Positions 22,037-30,399 are shown, counted from the first letter of the stretch. The stretch: DNA of 32,747 nucleotides from Dehalococcoidia bacterium (GCA_030690405.1 JAUYGU010000167.1:1-32747); one strand, 5' to 3'. Numbers and translations: made by a program. Notes: generated from the letters alone by a model not told the origin.

Positions 22037-22079
22037 CTTGCCTTCCAGCACAGGTTCGGTAATGCCGCACGCGCGGGCG
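22037..22079. repeat. Right imperfect direct repeat flanking the ars cassette
   Basis: Begins eight bases after the acr3 stop. It shares CTTGCC, TTCCAGCA, GTTC and the final 17 bases TGCCGCACGCGCGGGCG with the left copy at 20365-20413, in direct orientation, bracketing about 1.6 kb that holds only the operator, arsR and acr3. Confidence 0.6.
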
Positions 22080-22112
22080 CAGCAAGCGGCGCCCGCTACA
22101 GCGGCGGGCTGC

Positions 22113-22118
22113 TACAAT
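22113..22118 (+). promoter_or_regulatory. Candidate -10 box for the histidine phosphatase gene
   Basis: TACAAT about 38 bases before the ATG at 22157; a GGAGG follows at 22122-22126 but is too far from the start to act as its ribosome site. GGGAG lies closer, about six bases before the ATG. No -35 consensus is visible. Confidence 0.4.
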
Positions 22119-22156
22119 TCAGGAGGTTGCAACCAGAGCGAAGACGGGAGTGACTG

Positions 22157-22864
22157 ATGGCTCAGCGAAGGGCGCGCTCACCGGCGGTGTTCGACCGCGC
22201 GTTCCTGATCGGCACGGAAGAGGTGACGGAGGTGCTGCTGGTGCGGCACGCCCAGCAGGACGTCGACTTCCACACCGCGCCGACGGGCGAGATCGCGGAC
22301 GCGCCGCTGACCGCCCACGGCCGCCAGCAGGCCCGGCTGCTGGGTGAGGCGCTTTCCACGCTCAAGGTGGATGCGGTCTTCACCAGCCCGCTCAGGAGGG
22401 CGCGCGAGACCGCTGGGGCGGTCGCCGGCCAGCACCGGCTGGAGCCGGAGGTGCTGGACGACCTGCGCGAGGTGGAGATCTTTCGCGATATGCCACAGGA
22501 GATGCGCGCGGAGGACTTCCTGGGGACGGATTTCCTGGAGGCGGTCCGGCAGAGGATGCTCAACGAGCGGAGCTGGGACGTCTACCCCTTCTCGGAGTCC
22601 AGCTACGACTTCAGCAAGCGGGCGATCAACGCCGTGGAGACGGCGATCGCGCGGAGCTCGGGGGAGCGTATCGTCATCGTCTGCCACGGCGGCGTCATCA
22701 ACGCCTACGTCGGGCACATCATCGGCTCGCGCTACGATATGTTCTTCCGCCCGGCGCACGCCTCCGTCAGCACGATGGTGGCGGGAGAGGGCCGCCGGGT
22801 GCTGCGGGTGCTGAACGATACGCACCACCTCCGCACCGGTGAGGGCGATTTCCTGAGCTACTGA
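22157..22864 (+). CDS. Histidine phosphatase superfamily protein
   Basis: 235 residues. The phosphohistidine motif LLVRHAQQ (Arg30, His31; RHA instead of the common RHG), SPLRRARETA (second Arg), the acid Glu105 in LREVEIF and the second catalytic His177 in IVCHGGVINA are all present, giving a complete phosphomonoesterase site. The substrate cannot be named; relatives act on phosphoglycerate, adenosylcobalamin phosphate, sugar phosphates or proteins. The N-terminal 20 residues (MAQRRARSPAVFDRAFLIGT) are an extension outside the fold. It stands alone between the ars cassette and the ku remnant. Confidence 0.88.
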   Translation: MAQRRARSPAVFDRAFLIGTEEVTEVLLVRHAQQDVDFHTAPTGEIADAPLTAHGRQQARLLGEALSTLKVDAVFTSPLRRARETAGAVAGQHRLEPEVLDDLREVEIFRDMPQEMRAEDFLGTDFLEAVRQRMLNERSWDVYPFSESSYDFSKRAINAVETAIARSSGERIVIVCHGGVINAYVGHIIGSRYDMFFRPAHASVSTMVAGEGRRVLRVLNDTHHLRTGEGDFLSY

Positions 22865-22874
22865 GTGGGGGGCG

Positions 22875-23243
22875 CTATCCTGCGGCGGCCCGACGCCCGC
22901 GGCCCGTCTCTTCGCCGGCCTCTTCGCCCCGGCGCTTCTTCGCCGCCTGCACGCTCGCCTTCAGCGCCGCCATAAGGTCGGTCACCTTGGCGGGGGCCGC
23001 CGCCGGCGCCTCGACGAACTCCTCGCCCTGGAGCTTCGCCTCGATTATCGCCATCAGCGCCTGACGGTACTCGTCCTGGTATCTCTCCGGCTCGAACGAG
23101 TCGGCCAGCAGGTCGATGAGCGTCGAAGCCATCTCCAGCTCGCGGTCGGACACCTGCACCTCGGGGACTTCCGTGCCGCGCTCGACGCGGATCTCGTCGG
23201 GGTAGTACAGCGTCTCCAGCATGAGGGTGCCGTCCATCGGGCG
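22875..23243 (-). pseudogene. ku: C-terminal remnant of Ku (bacterial NHEJ end-binding protein)
   Basis: Residues RPMDGTLMLETLYYPDEIR, then VSDRELEMASTLIDLLADSF, ERYQDEYRQALMAIIEAKLQG and AKVTDLMAALKASVQAAKKR match the C-terminal third of bacterial Ku, ending in a basic tail (RRGEEAGEETGRGRR). Intact Ku has about 260-300 residues; the N-terminal half with the DNA-encircling beta-barrel is absent. The upstream sequence instead encodes the start of a DUF72 protein in another frame, so this is a deletion product. The internal ATG at 23237 could start a 120-residue peptide but without the ring domain it could not act as Ku. No LigD gene is in the window. Confidence 0.85.
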
Positions 23244-23356
23244 TGGAACGCCAGCCGCGCGTCGCTGTCCTTGACCTCGGGCGGGTAGAAGCGCCGGCAG
23301 CCGACCAGCGACCTTTCGACCCAGGAGGAGCTGCCGATGTAGATGCGCGCGGACAT
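23240..23356 (-). pseudogene. N-terminal remnant of a DUF72 (YecE-like) protein
   Basis: From ATG 23356 the frame reads MSARIYIGSSSWVERSLVG, CRRFYPPEVKDSDARLAFHA, the normal N-terminus of DUF72 proteins (family about 230-300 residues, TIM-barrel like, function unsettled). Similarity stops after about 39 residues at the join with Ku sequence, in a different frame (offset of one base). This is a gene head fused by deletion to the tail of ku; the two are often neighbours in other genomes as far as I recall. Confidence 0.75.
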
Positions 23357-23475
23357 AAGAAACGGTCCTTGAGGGCCATGATCGGCGGGCCGCCGGGAGC
23401 TGTCAAACGGGAGCCGCGGCCGTGCTATGCTGACGCTGGTGGTAGGGGCCGTGCGCCCCGGAGGGAGACGCTGAG

Positions 23476-24654
23476 TTGAAGGTGATAGTGCTGGGAGGCG
23501 CCGGACTCATCGGCCGGGCGGTAGTGCGTGACCTCGCCGAGCAACGGGACGTGGATCTGACGATCGCCGACGCCAACCCCGCCGCGGCGGAAGAGATCGC
23601 CCGCTGGGCGGGCGGCGACCGTGTCGCCGTGCGGGAGCTGGACGTCACCGACGAGCGGGCGCTGGTCGAGGTGCTGTCCGGGGCCGGCTGCGCGGTGAAC
23701 GCGGTGAACTACTACCACAACCTGACGGTGATGGGCGGCTGTCTGCGCGCCGGTGTCCCTTACGTGGACCTGGGCGGGCTGTTCCACATGACGCGCAAGC
23801 AGATGGAGCTTGACGCCGGCTTCCGTAAGGCAGGCGTGACCGCCATCCTGGGCATGGGCGCCGCTCCCGGCGTCACCAACCTCCAGGCCGCGCTCGCCGC
23901 CCGCGGGCTGGAGAGCGTCGAGAGCATCCGCATCTTCGATGGGGCCGTGCCGATCGAGGAGGAGGGGATCAACTGGGGCTATTCCCTGGCCACGATCCTG
24001 GACGAGATCACGATGAACCCCGTCACGTTCCGCGACGGGCAGTTCCTGGAGCTGGAGCCGCTGGCCGAGCCGGAACTGTACTCGTTCGCGCCGCCGGTCG
24101 GGCCTCAGACCGTCCACCACTCGCTGCACTCGGAGCTTGCGACCCTGCCCCTGACCTTCGCCGGCCGCGGTGTTCGGGAGGTCAGCTACAAGATCAACCA
24201 CTTCGGCCTGGCGGAGGACGTGTTCGAGCGGCTGAAGCTGCTCGTCGACCTCGGCCTGGCCTCGAAGGAGCCCCTGACGGTGGGCGGGACCTCCCTGCTG
24301 CCGCGGGACGTGCTCATCGCCGCCCTCAGCCGGCAGGTCTCGCCGGCAACGCAGCCGTTCGAGGACACTTCGGAGGAGCTCGTCACGGAGGTGCGCGGCC
24401 GCGATTCGGACGGCGCCGCCAAGGTCACCGTCCGGACGATGACCCCCGGGAAGCCCGACTGGGGCCTCAGCGGCGACGCGCTGGTCACGGGCGTCCCTTC
24501 GGCGATAGCGGCTGTGTGGATCGCCTCTGGGCGGCTGCGCGCCCCCGGCGTAAATGCGCCGGAGTCCGTGGTGGAGCCGGAGGCGTTCTTCCGGGAGATG
24601 GCCGCCCGCGGCGCCGAGACGAAGATGGCGGTCGAGCGGAGCGTTACCGGCTAG
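23476..24654 (+). CDS. Saccharopine dehydrogenase-family oxidoreductase
   Basis: 392 residues from a TTG, with GGGAG about 10 bases upstream; [20 protein letters not shown] is the Rossmann start (GGAGLIG, 7-13). [28 protein letters not shown] and [10 protein letters not shown] are the family signatures, and the large C-terminal domain (about 130-350) is complete. Family members act on saccharopine, carboxynorspermidine or related amino-acid adducts with NAD(P). The next genes encode polyamine uptake, so a carboxyspermidine/lysine-type reaction is a reasonable guess but unproven. Its stop codon overlaps the stop of the convergent potA gene (shared CTAG at 24651-24654). Confidence 0.85.
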   Translation: MKVIVLGGAGLIGRAVVRDLAEQRDVDLTIADANPAAAEEIARWAGGDRVAVRELDVTDERALVEVLSGAGCAVNAVNYYHNLTVMGGCLRAGVPYVDLGGLFHMTRKQMELDAGFRKAGVTAILGMGAAPGVTNLQAALAARGLESVESIRIFDGAVPIEEEGINWGYSLATILDEITMNPVTFRDGQFLELEPLAEPELYSFAPPVGPQTVHHSLHSELATLPLTFAGRGVREVSYKINHFGLAEDVFERLKLLVDLGLASKEPLTVGGTSLLPRDVLIAALSRQVSPATQPFEDTSEELVTEVRGRDSDGAAKVTVRTMTPGKPDWGLSGDALVTGVPSAIAAVWIASGRLRAPGVNAPESVVEPEAFFREMAARGAETKMAVERSVTG

Positions 24655-25796
24655 CCGCCGGCGTCCCCTTCCGGCGGCGGCGACCCGGCTGTGGCCGGCA
24701 GCACGTAGGCGGTCTCCGGGTCCCAGGTCACCCAGACGCCGGACCCGGCCTCGACCCCTGCCGGGCGGTCCTGGGCGAGCATTATCACCACAAGGGCGCG
24801 CTCCTCGGCCGTCTGGAGGTCGAACCGTACGACCGGACCCTGGAACACAATGTCCACCACCCGGGCCTGGAGTCTGCCCTTCGTCTCTTCGCCGGGTGGA
24901 GCGGCGGAGATCCGCAGCCGCTCCGGTCGCAGCACCAGCAGGGCGATCTCGCCGGTGCTGAAGCTCCGGCCGTCGGCGCCGGCGACCGTAGAGCCGCCGC
25001 CGGGCAGCGCCAGCGTTACCTCGCGGCTGTCGGCCCGCTCAACCGCGGCGGGCAGCAGGTTGGCCAGGCCTATGAACCCCGCGACGAACTCAGAGGCGGG
25101 CCGGTCGTATATCTCCTCAGGCGTCGCCAGCTGCTCCACCCGTCCCAGGTTCATCACGGCCACACGGTCGGACATGGTGAGGGCCTCTTCCTGGTCGTGC
25201 GTGACGTAGATGAAGGTGATCCCCACGTCGCGCTGAATGCGCTTGAGCTCAAGCTGCATCGCCCGGCGCAGCTTGAGGTCGAGCGCGCCCAGCGGTTCGT
25301 CCAGCAGGAGGGCGCTGGGGTAGTTGACCAGCGCCCGCGCCAGGGCGACGCGCTGCTGCTGGCCTCCGGAGAGCTGAGCCGGCTTTCGCTGGCCGAACCC
25401 GGTGAGGTGCACTATCTCCAGCATCGCCTCCACCCGCGACCTCACCTCACGGGCCGGCACGCGTCGGCTGCGCGGGCCGAAGGCGACGTTGTCGAACACG
25501 TTCATGTGAGGGAACAGGGCGTACTGCTGGAATACCATGTTGACGTTCCGCCGGTAGGGCGGCACGTCCGAAACGTCGTGGCCTTCCAGGATGATCCGGC
25601 CGCTGGTCGGCGTCTCGAAGCCCGCGACCATGCGCAGGGTGGTCGTCTTGCCGCAGCCGGAGGGGCCGAGCAGCGAGAAGAACTCGCCGCGCTGGATGCC
25701 GAGGTTGATCTCTTCGACGGCGATAACGCTGCCGAACCGCTTGGTGACGCGCTCCAGCGTGATGACCGTGTCCGGGGGCTGATCGGGGAGGGGCAT
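24651..25796 (-). CDS. potA: Spermidine/putrescine ABC transporter ATP-binding protein
   Basis: 381 residues. Walker [10 protein letters not shown] (44-52), Q-loop Gln90, signature [15 protein letters not shown] (142-156), Walker [12 protein letters not shown] (163-173) and H-loop His200 are intact, followed by a C-terminal TOBE/regulatory domain (about 240-360). The Pot assignment rests on [31 protein letters not shown] and on the potB/C/D genes 1.5 kb away on the same strand. It powers polyamine import at the inner face of the membrane. It is separated from them by an oppositely oriented aminotransferase gene, so it needs its own promoter in the 145-base divergent gap. Confidence 0.93.
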   Translation of the reverse strand: MPLPDQPPDTVITLERVTKRFGSVIAVEEINLGIQRGEFFSLLGPSGCGKTTTLRMVAGFETPTSGRIILEGHDVSDVPPYRRNVNMVFQQYALFPHMNVFDNVAFGPRSRRVPAREVRSRVEAMLEIVHLTGFGQRKPAQLSGGQQQRVALARALVNYPSALLLDEPLGALDLKLRRAMQLELKRIQRDVGITFIYVTHDQEEALTMSDRVAVMNLGRVEQLATPEEIYDRPASEFVAGFIGLANLLPAAVERADSREVTLALPGGGSTVAGADGRSFSTGEIALLVLRPERLRISAAPPGEETKGRLQARVVDIVFQGPVVRFDLQTAEERALVVIMLAQDRPAGVEAGSGVWVTWDPETAYVLPATAGSPPPEGDAGG

Positions 25797-25876
25797 CCCG
25801 TGTCACCTGCTTCTCGCTGGGCGCCGTGAGCGGACCTCCGCGGCGCGGCCCGAACGTTGCTGAGCCTAAGTTTAGC

Positions 25877-25905
25877 TTGTCGAGCCTCCGGGCATCAATT
25901 AGACT
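25877..25905 (+). promoter_or_regulatory. Candidate sigma-70-type promoter for the GSAM-like gene
   Basis: TTGTCG (25877-25882), 17-base spacer, TAGACT (25900-25905), then a 5' leader of about 30 bases with GGGAG ten bases before the ATG at 25942. Both boxes match consensus in four of six positions. Confidence 0.45.
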
Positions 25906-25941
25906 GGGGATAGGCCACCTGTTGACACAGGGAGACTCACG

Positions 25942-27309
25942 ATGCGACGGGCGACGGTAGACGGGAACGCGGTGGAACGGCTGATCGCGCGGGAGATCGA
26001 GTCGTTCCAGGCAAGGACGCCGGGAGCCAGGAGCATCCTCGATCGCGCCCGCAAAGTCCTCCCTCTCGGCGTGCCGTCTACCTTCCAGGATCACCCGCCG
26101 TACCCCCTCTACGTCCGCCGCGGGCAGGGTTCCCGCGTGTGGGACGTGGACGGCAACGAGTACATCGACTACCACCTCGGCTTCGGCTCCCTGGCGGTCG
26201 GCCACGCCCATCCTCGTCTGGTGGAGGCGCTCAGCGAGAGGCTGCGGAACGGCTCCATGTTCGCGATGGCCACGGAGGAGGCGGTATCGCTGGCCGAGGA
26301 GCTGTGCCGCCGCTTCGGGCTCGACATGGTGCGCTTCTCGAACTCCGGTACCGAATCGACGATGGACGCCCTCCGCGTCGCCCGCGGCGTTACCGGCCGC
26401 GACCTGATCGTGAAGATCGAGGGCTCCTACCACGGCCATCACGACTACGTGATGGTCTCCGTGAAGCCAAGCGCGGAAGAGATGGGGCCGCTGGACCACC
26501 CGGCCTCTATCCCGCTGTCCACCGGGATCCCGGCGGCGGTGGCCGCTATGACGCTGGTCGTCCCGTTCAACCAGCCCGACGCGCTGGCGCGAACGCTGGA
26601 GGAGCACGAGGGCAAGGTGGCGGCGCTGATTATCGAGCCCGTCATGATGAACCTCGGCATCGTCCATCCGGCGGCCGGCTATCTGGAGGCGATAAAGCGC
26701 ATCACCGAGGAGCACGATGTGCTGCTGGTCTACGACGAAGTGAAGACCGGTGTGACGATAGCGCCGGGCGGCGCCTGCGAGCGCTACGGCGTGCAGCCGG
26801 ACCTGGTCTGCCTGGCCAAGTCCATCGGCGGCGGCATCACCATCGGCGCCTTCGGCGGCCGGCGCGAGCTGATGGAGCACGTCAGGCCCGGCGATGTCGC
26901 CCACCAGGGGACGTTCAACGGCAACCCCCTGGCGATGACGGCGGGGCTGGTCACGCTCACCGAGATACTCACCCCGGACGCCTACGAGCGGTTCGAGCGC
27001 CAGGAGGAGCGGCTGGTCTCCGGCTGCGAGGAGATCATCCGCGAGCACGGCCTGCCGATGTACTCGACCGGCATCGGCGCCAAGGGCTGCGTGATGTTCG
27101 CGCCGGAGCCGCTCTCGGACTACCGCGACTACCTGAACATCGACAAGGACCTCGCCTACCTGCACTGGCTCTACTTCATGAACCGGGGCATCTTCATGCC
27201 GCCGGGGCTGGACGAGCAGTGGACGCTCTCCGTCCAGCACAGCGATGAGGACATCGAGGCGCACCTGGCGGTGTTCCGGGAGTTCGCGCGGGACGTGACG
27301 GCGGCCTAG
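25942..27309 (+). CDS. GSAM-like class III aminotransferase/aminomutase inserted in the pot locus
   Basis: 455 residues. Phosphate-binding SNSGTESTMDALRVAR (133-148), YHGHHDYV, the Asp of VYDEVKTG (Asp265) and the Schiff-base Lys293 in LAKSIGGG give a complete PLP site. The order VPSTFQDHPPYPLYVRRGQGSRVWDVDGN resembles glutamate-1-semialdehyde aminomutase, but no other tetrapyrrole gene is near and the EVKTGVTIAPGG region departs from HemL, so a broader amino-acid or polyamine aminotransferase is more likely. It is encoded opposite to, and between, potA and potCBD. A role in transaminating the imported amine is a contextual guess. Confidence 0.85.
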   Translation: MRRATVDGNAVERLIAREIESFQARTPGARSILDRARKVLPLGVPSTFQDHPPYPLYVRRGQGSRVWDVDGNEYIDYHLGFGSLAVGHAHPRLVEALSERLRNGSMFAMATEEAVSLAEELCRRFGLDMVRFSNSGTESTMDALRVARGVTGRDLIVKIEGSYHGHHDYVMVSVKPSAEEMGPLDHPASIPLSTGIPAAVAAMTLVVPFNQPDALARTLEEHEGKVAALIIEPVMMNLGIVHPAAGYLEAIKRITEEHDVLLVYDEVKTGVTIAPGGACERYGVQPDLVCLAKSIGGGITIGAFGGRRELMEHVRPGDVAHQGTFNGNPLAMTAGLVTLTEILTPDAYERFERQEERLVSGCEEIIREHGLPMYSTGIGAKGCVMFAPEPLSDYRDYLNIDKDLAYLHWLYFMNRGIFMPPGLDEQWTLSVQHSDEDIEAHLAVFREFARDVTAA

Positions 27310-27320
27310 ACCGCCGGGGC

Positions 27321-28157
27321 TCAGGCGCGGCGGCGCTGCAGCAGCAGGCTGAGCGCCATCAGGGTCACGGTTCCGCCCATGATCATCGTGCCCATCACGT
27401 TTATCTGTGGTGGCACGGCCACGCGGGCGGCCCCCCAGACGAACAGCGGGAACGTGACCTCCTGCCCGGAGTTGAACAGCGTGATGATGAAATCGTCCAG
27501 GGATAGCGCGAAGGCCAGGAGGGCCGCCGCCAGGATGCCGGGGAAGATCAGCGGCAGCGTCACCTTGAGGAACGTCCGGGCCTCATTCGCGCCCAGGTCC
27601 ATCGCCGCCTCCTCCAGCGTCCAGTCGAACCCCCGCAGGCGCGCCTTCACGGTGACGACGACATAGCTGATGTTGAACATCACGTGCGCGATGATTATCG
27701 TCGCGAACCCCGTCTGCACGCCGAGCTGCAGGAAGAGCGTCAGCAGGGAGGCGCCCAGCACGATCTCCGGTGTGGTAAGGGGGATCAGCACCAGCAGGTT
27801 GGTGGCGGAGAAGCCGAAGAAGCGGTAGCGGATCAGGGCCAGGGCGATCAACGTTCCGAGGGCGGTGGCAATGATGGTGGAGATGGCGGCGATCTCCAGG
27901 CTGAGGATCATCGCGTCCGACAGCCCGTCCACCACGAAGGGGTGCCGCCAGGCGTCCAGCGAGAAGCCGTTCCAGACGAAGTTGAACCGCCCCTCGATGT
28001 GGTTGAAGCTGAACAGCACCATCACCGCTATGGGCAGGAAGAGATAGCCCAGGGCGACGGCGGCCCACACCGTGACAAGCTGGCCGCCCAGGAAGCGCAG
28101 GGCCCGCAGCGCCAGGCCGGGACCGCGCCTGGTCGTGGCCGCTTCCATGGTCGCCAT
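27321..28157 (-). CDS. potC: Spermidine/putrescine ABC transporter permease
   Basis: 278 residues with six membrane helices. The EAA loop EEAAMDLGANEARTFLKVTLPLIFPGILAAALLAF (about 185-220) that docks with the ATPase is present, and the MVLFSFNHIEGRFNFVWNGFSLDAWRHPF segment is characteristic of PotC. It starts two bases after the potB stop (potB-potC, tightly coupled) and ends 11 bases from the convergent aminotransferase stop. It forms half of the translocation pore in the cytoplasmic membrane. Confidence 0.92.
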   Translation of the reverse strand: MATMEAATTRRGPGLALRALRFLGGQLVTVWAAVALGYLFLPIAVMVLFSFNHIEGRFNFVWNGFSLDAWRHPFVVDGLSDAMILSLEIAAISTIIATALGTLIALALIRYRFFGFSATNLLVLIPLTTPEIVLGASLLTLFLQLGVQTGFATIIIAHVMFNISYVVVTVKARLRGFDWTLEEAAMDLGANEARTFLKVTLPLIFPGILAAALLAFALSLDDFIITLFNSGQEVTFPLFVWGAARVAVPPQINVMGTMIMGGTVTLMALSLLLQRRRA

Positions 28158-28159
28158 CG

Positions 28160-29035
28160 CTAGGTGATCTGCTCGGTTCCCAGCAGACGCGCGTAGACCC
28201 CCACGGCGATGAGGATGGTGGCCATCAGCAGGAAGGAGAGCGCCGCCGCCGAGGGGTAGTCCAGCAGCACAAGGAACCGGCTCTGGATGACGTTGCCGAT
28301 CATCGTCGTGTTGGGCGAGCCGAGGAGCGCCGCGTTGACGAAGTCGCCCGCCGCCGGGATGAAGGTCAGGAGCGTGCCGGCGAAGACGCCGGGCAGGGAG
28401 AGCGGGAAGACGACGCGGAGGAAGGCCCGTATGGGGCCGCCGTAGAGGTCGTGCGCCGCCTCCACCAGGCGCCTATCGATCCGCTCCAGACTGACGTAGA
28501 TGGGCAGCACCATGAATGGGAGGAGGTTGTAGGTGATCGCCGTGACCACGGCGGTGGGCGTTGCCAGCAGCCGTCCGTTCTGGGAGATGTGGAGCGTGTC
28601 CAGGACGTCCATGATCCCCAGGTCGCGTAGCGCTGCCACTGCATTGCCCTCGTCGCTGAGGATCGTCTGCCAGGCGAGGGTGCGGATGAGGTATGTCGTG
28701 AAGAAGGGGAGGACTACCAGGAACAGCAGGTAGTTCTTGAAGCGTCCCGCCCGAAAGGCGATCGCGTAGGATTGGGGGTAGCCGATGACGAAGGCTAGGA
28801 GGGTGGCGATTCCCGCGTAGCGGAACGAGCGGATGAACTGCTCCTGGTAGCGGTCCACCGAGTCGGCGAAGTTCTGCAAGTGCCAGGTGAAGCGGAAGCC
28901 GGTGTCAAACGTGCCCTCTTCCAGGGAGCTCTGCGCCAGCGTCACCATAGGCGCGACGAAGAAGATGAGCAGCCAGGCTATCCCCGGCGCCAGCAAGATA
29001 TAGGGGACCAGGGCCCGCAGGCGGCCGAACGTCAC
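28160..29035 (-). CDS. potB: Spermidine/putrescine ABC transporter permease
   Basis: 291 residues with about six membrane helices. LLAPGIAWLLIFFVAPMVTLAQSSL begins the protein and the EAA-type loop EAAHDLYGGPIRAFLRVVFPLSLPGVFAGTLLTF lies near 205-238. SPNTTMIGNVIQSRFL is typical of PotB. It starts six bases after the potD stop and pairs with PotC as the membrane channel. The gene order here is potD-potB-potC with potA detached. Confidence 0.92.
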   Translation of the reverse strand: MTFGRLRALVPYILLAPGIAWLLIFFVAPMVTLAQSSLEEGTFDTGFRFTWHLQNFADSVDRYQEQFIRSFRYAGIATLLAFVIGYPQSYAIAFRAGRFKNYLLFLVVLPFFTTYLIRTLAWQTILSDEGNAVAALRDLGIMDVLDTLHISQNGRLLATPTAVVTAITYNLLPFMVLPIYVSLERIDRRLVEAAHDLYGGPIRAFLRVVFPLSLPGVFAGTLLTFIPAAGDFVNAALLGSPNTTMIGNVIQSRFLVLLDYPSAAALSFLLMATILIAVGVYARLLGTEQIT

Positions 29036-29041
29036 TGGCGG

Positions 29042-30205
29042 CTAGAGCCCGGTGAGCGCCTGGAACAGCTCGTTGAACTCCCGGTCTTCCTCCTCGTCGA
29101 GGGCCTTGAAGATGCGGCTCTTGGCCAGTACATCCTCGCTGGGGAAGATGATGGGGTTCTCGGCGAGGGCCGGGTCGATCTTGGCCATCTCCTCTTTGGT
29201 GCCCTTTACGGGCGGGATGTATTGCACGTACGCCTCCACCTGGGCAGTGATCTTCGGGTCGTAATAAAAGTTCATGAACGCTTCCGCCGTGGCCTTGTGG
29301 GCGGCGTTCTTGGGGATCATCATGTTGTCGGACCAGAGCATGAAGCCTTCTTCCGGGAACAGGAATTGCAGGTCCGGGTTGTCCACTTGCAGCTGTATGA
29401 CATCGCCAGACCAGGCGATGGCCGCCCAGACGTCGCCGCGGGCCAGGTCGTCGCCGTACTCGTTGCCTGTGAAGGCGCGGATGTGGCCGCTGTCCGCGAA
29501 CGGTTGCACCTTCTCCACAACGGCCCTGACATCGTCAACGGTAGCCTTCGTTGGGTCGCGGCCCAGGCCCAGCATCACCAGCCCGATAGTATCTCGCATC
29601 TCCGTGAGCATGGTGACGTGGCCCTCGAACTTCGGATCGAAGATGTCGTTGACGCTCTTCAGTTCGCGGCCCGTGAGCTTCGGGTTGTAGCCAATGCCGG
29701 TAAAGCCGGACTGCCAGGGCAGGCTGAACTCTCGCCCCAGGTCGAAGGAAGGGTTCTTCAGGGCGTCCACAAGGTTTACCCAGTTCGGGATGTTCTCCTT
29801 GTTCAGCTCATCCACGTAGCCCAGCCTGATCAGCCGGCCCGCCATCCAGTCCGTCAGGACGATGATGTCGCGGCCGATGTCCTGGCCTTGACTGAGCGGC
29901 TGCCTTATCTTGGCGAAGAACTCGTTGTTATCGTTGATGTCCTCTTTGTAGTTGACCGTGATCCCAAATTGGGCCTCGAAGTCCGGGAGCGTCTGCTCAT
30001 CGATGTAGAGGGGCCAGTTGGAGAAGTTGAGGGGGCCGGTGAGCGCCTCCCCTGTCGGCGTACCGGCCGGCGCTCCTTCGTCCTTGCAGCCCAGGACGGC
30101 CGCCGTCGCCAGTCCGGCCGCGCCGAGGGCGGTCCCGGCCATGAGCCGTCGCCGCGTTATTCGCCGTCCCCACAGCCGCCTCCAGCTATCGCTTATCTCC
30201 GCCAT
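29042..30205 (-). CDS. potD: Spermidine/putrescine-binding lipoprotein, probably Tat-exported
   Basis: 387 residues. The N-terminus RRITRRRLMAGTALGAAGLA followed by TAAVLGC is a Tat-like twin-arginine signal with a lipobox Cys, so the protein should be exported folded and lipid-anchored. The mature domain is the periplasmic-binding fold of PotD: LNFSNWPLYIDEQTLPDFEAQFGI, DWMAGRLIRLGYVDELNK, GYNPKLTGRELKSVNDIFD, ARGDVWAAIAWSGDVIQLQ and the C-terminal YDPKITAQVEAYVQYIPPVKG. It captures polyamine outside the membrane. The ATG has AGGGGGC a few bases upstream. First gene of the potD-potB-potC set. Confidence 0.94.
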   Translation of the reverse strand: MAEISDSWRRLWGRRITRRRLMAGTALGAAGLATAAVLGCKDEGAPAGTPTGEALTGPLNFSNWPLYIDEQTLPDFEAQFGITVNYKEDINDNNEFFAKIRQPLSQGQDIGRDIIVLTDWMAGRLIRLGYVDELNKENIPNWVNLVDALKNPSFDLGREFSLPWQSGFTGIGYNPKLTGRELKSVNDIFDPKFEGHVTMLTEMRDTIGLVMLGLGRDPTKATVDDVRAVVEKVQPFADSGHIRAFTGNEYGDDLARGDVWAAIAWSGDVIQLQVDNPDLQFLFPEEGFMLWSDNMMIPKNAAHKATAEAFMNFYYDPKITAQVEAYVQYIPPVKGTKEEMAKIDPALAENPIIFPSEDVLAKSRIFKALDEEEDREFNELFQALTGL

Positions 30206-30292
30206 GGGTAGCCCCCTTTCGGTAGATACGACGCGCCGCCGATGCCGCGAATGTATACCTGCGTGGGTGCTGATGTCAACGAGTGGGCGGAT

Positions 30293-30321
30293 GTCATTCT
30301 GAGCGAAGCGGAGAATCTGGG
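30293..30321. repeat. Dispersed GTCATTCTGAGCGAAG-type repeat
   Basis: GTCATTCTGAGCGAAGCGGAGAATCT... with short inverted ends ATTCT/AGAAT. I recall this as one of the common dispersed intergenic units of Chloroflexota and some other phyla. It lies in the 194-base gap (30206-30399) ahead of potD on the minus strand and beyond the aldehyde dehydrogenase stop. Confidence 0.7.
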
Positions 30322-30331
30322 GGTGGGTAGG

Positions 30332-30356
30332 GCAGGCCTGAAGGCCTGCAGCTACA
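30332..30356. repeat. Hairpin family member 9
   Basis: GCAGGCCT (30332-30339) / AGGCCTGC (30342-30349), GA apex, then AGCTACA. Same stem as member 6 (5680-5697) with a different apex. It is ten bases downstream of the GTCATTCTGAGCG repeat, 44 bases after the aldehyde dehydrogenase stop on the minus strand. Confidence 0.82.
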
Positions 30357-30399
30357 GGATTGCCTCCCGCTCCGGCGAGAAGGCTGGTGGCCCGCGCGG

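Noticed and set aside
25447..27264. 605-residue open frame on the minus strand
   Set aside because: Antisense to the GSAM-like gene and out of frame with potA; no recognisable motif.
28880..30211. 443-residue open frame on the plus strand
   Set aside because: Antisense to potD, whose binding-protein motifs and signal peptide are clear.
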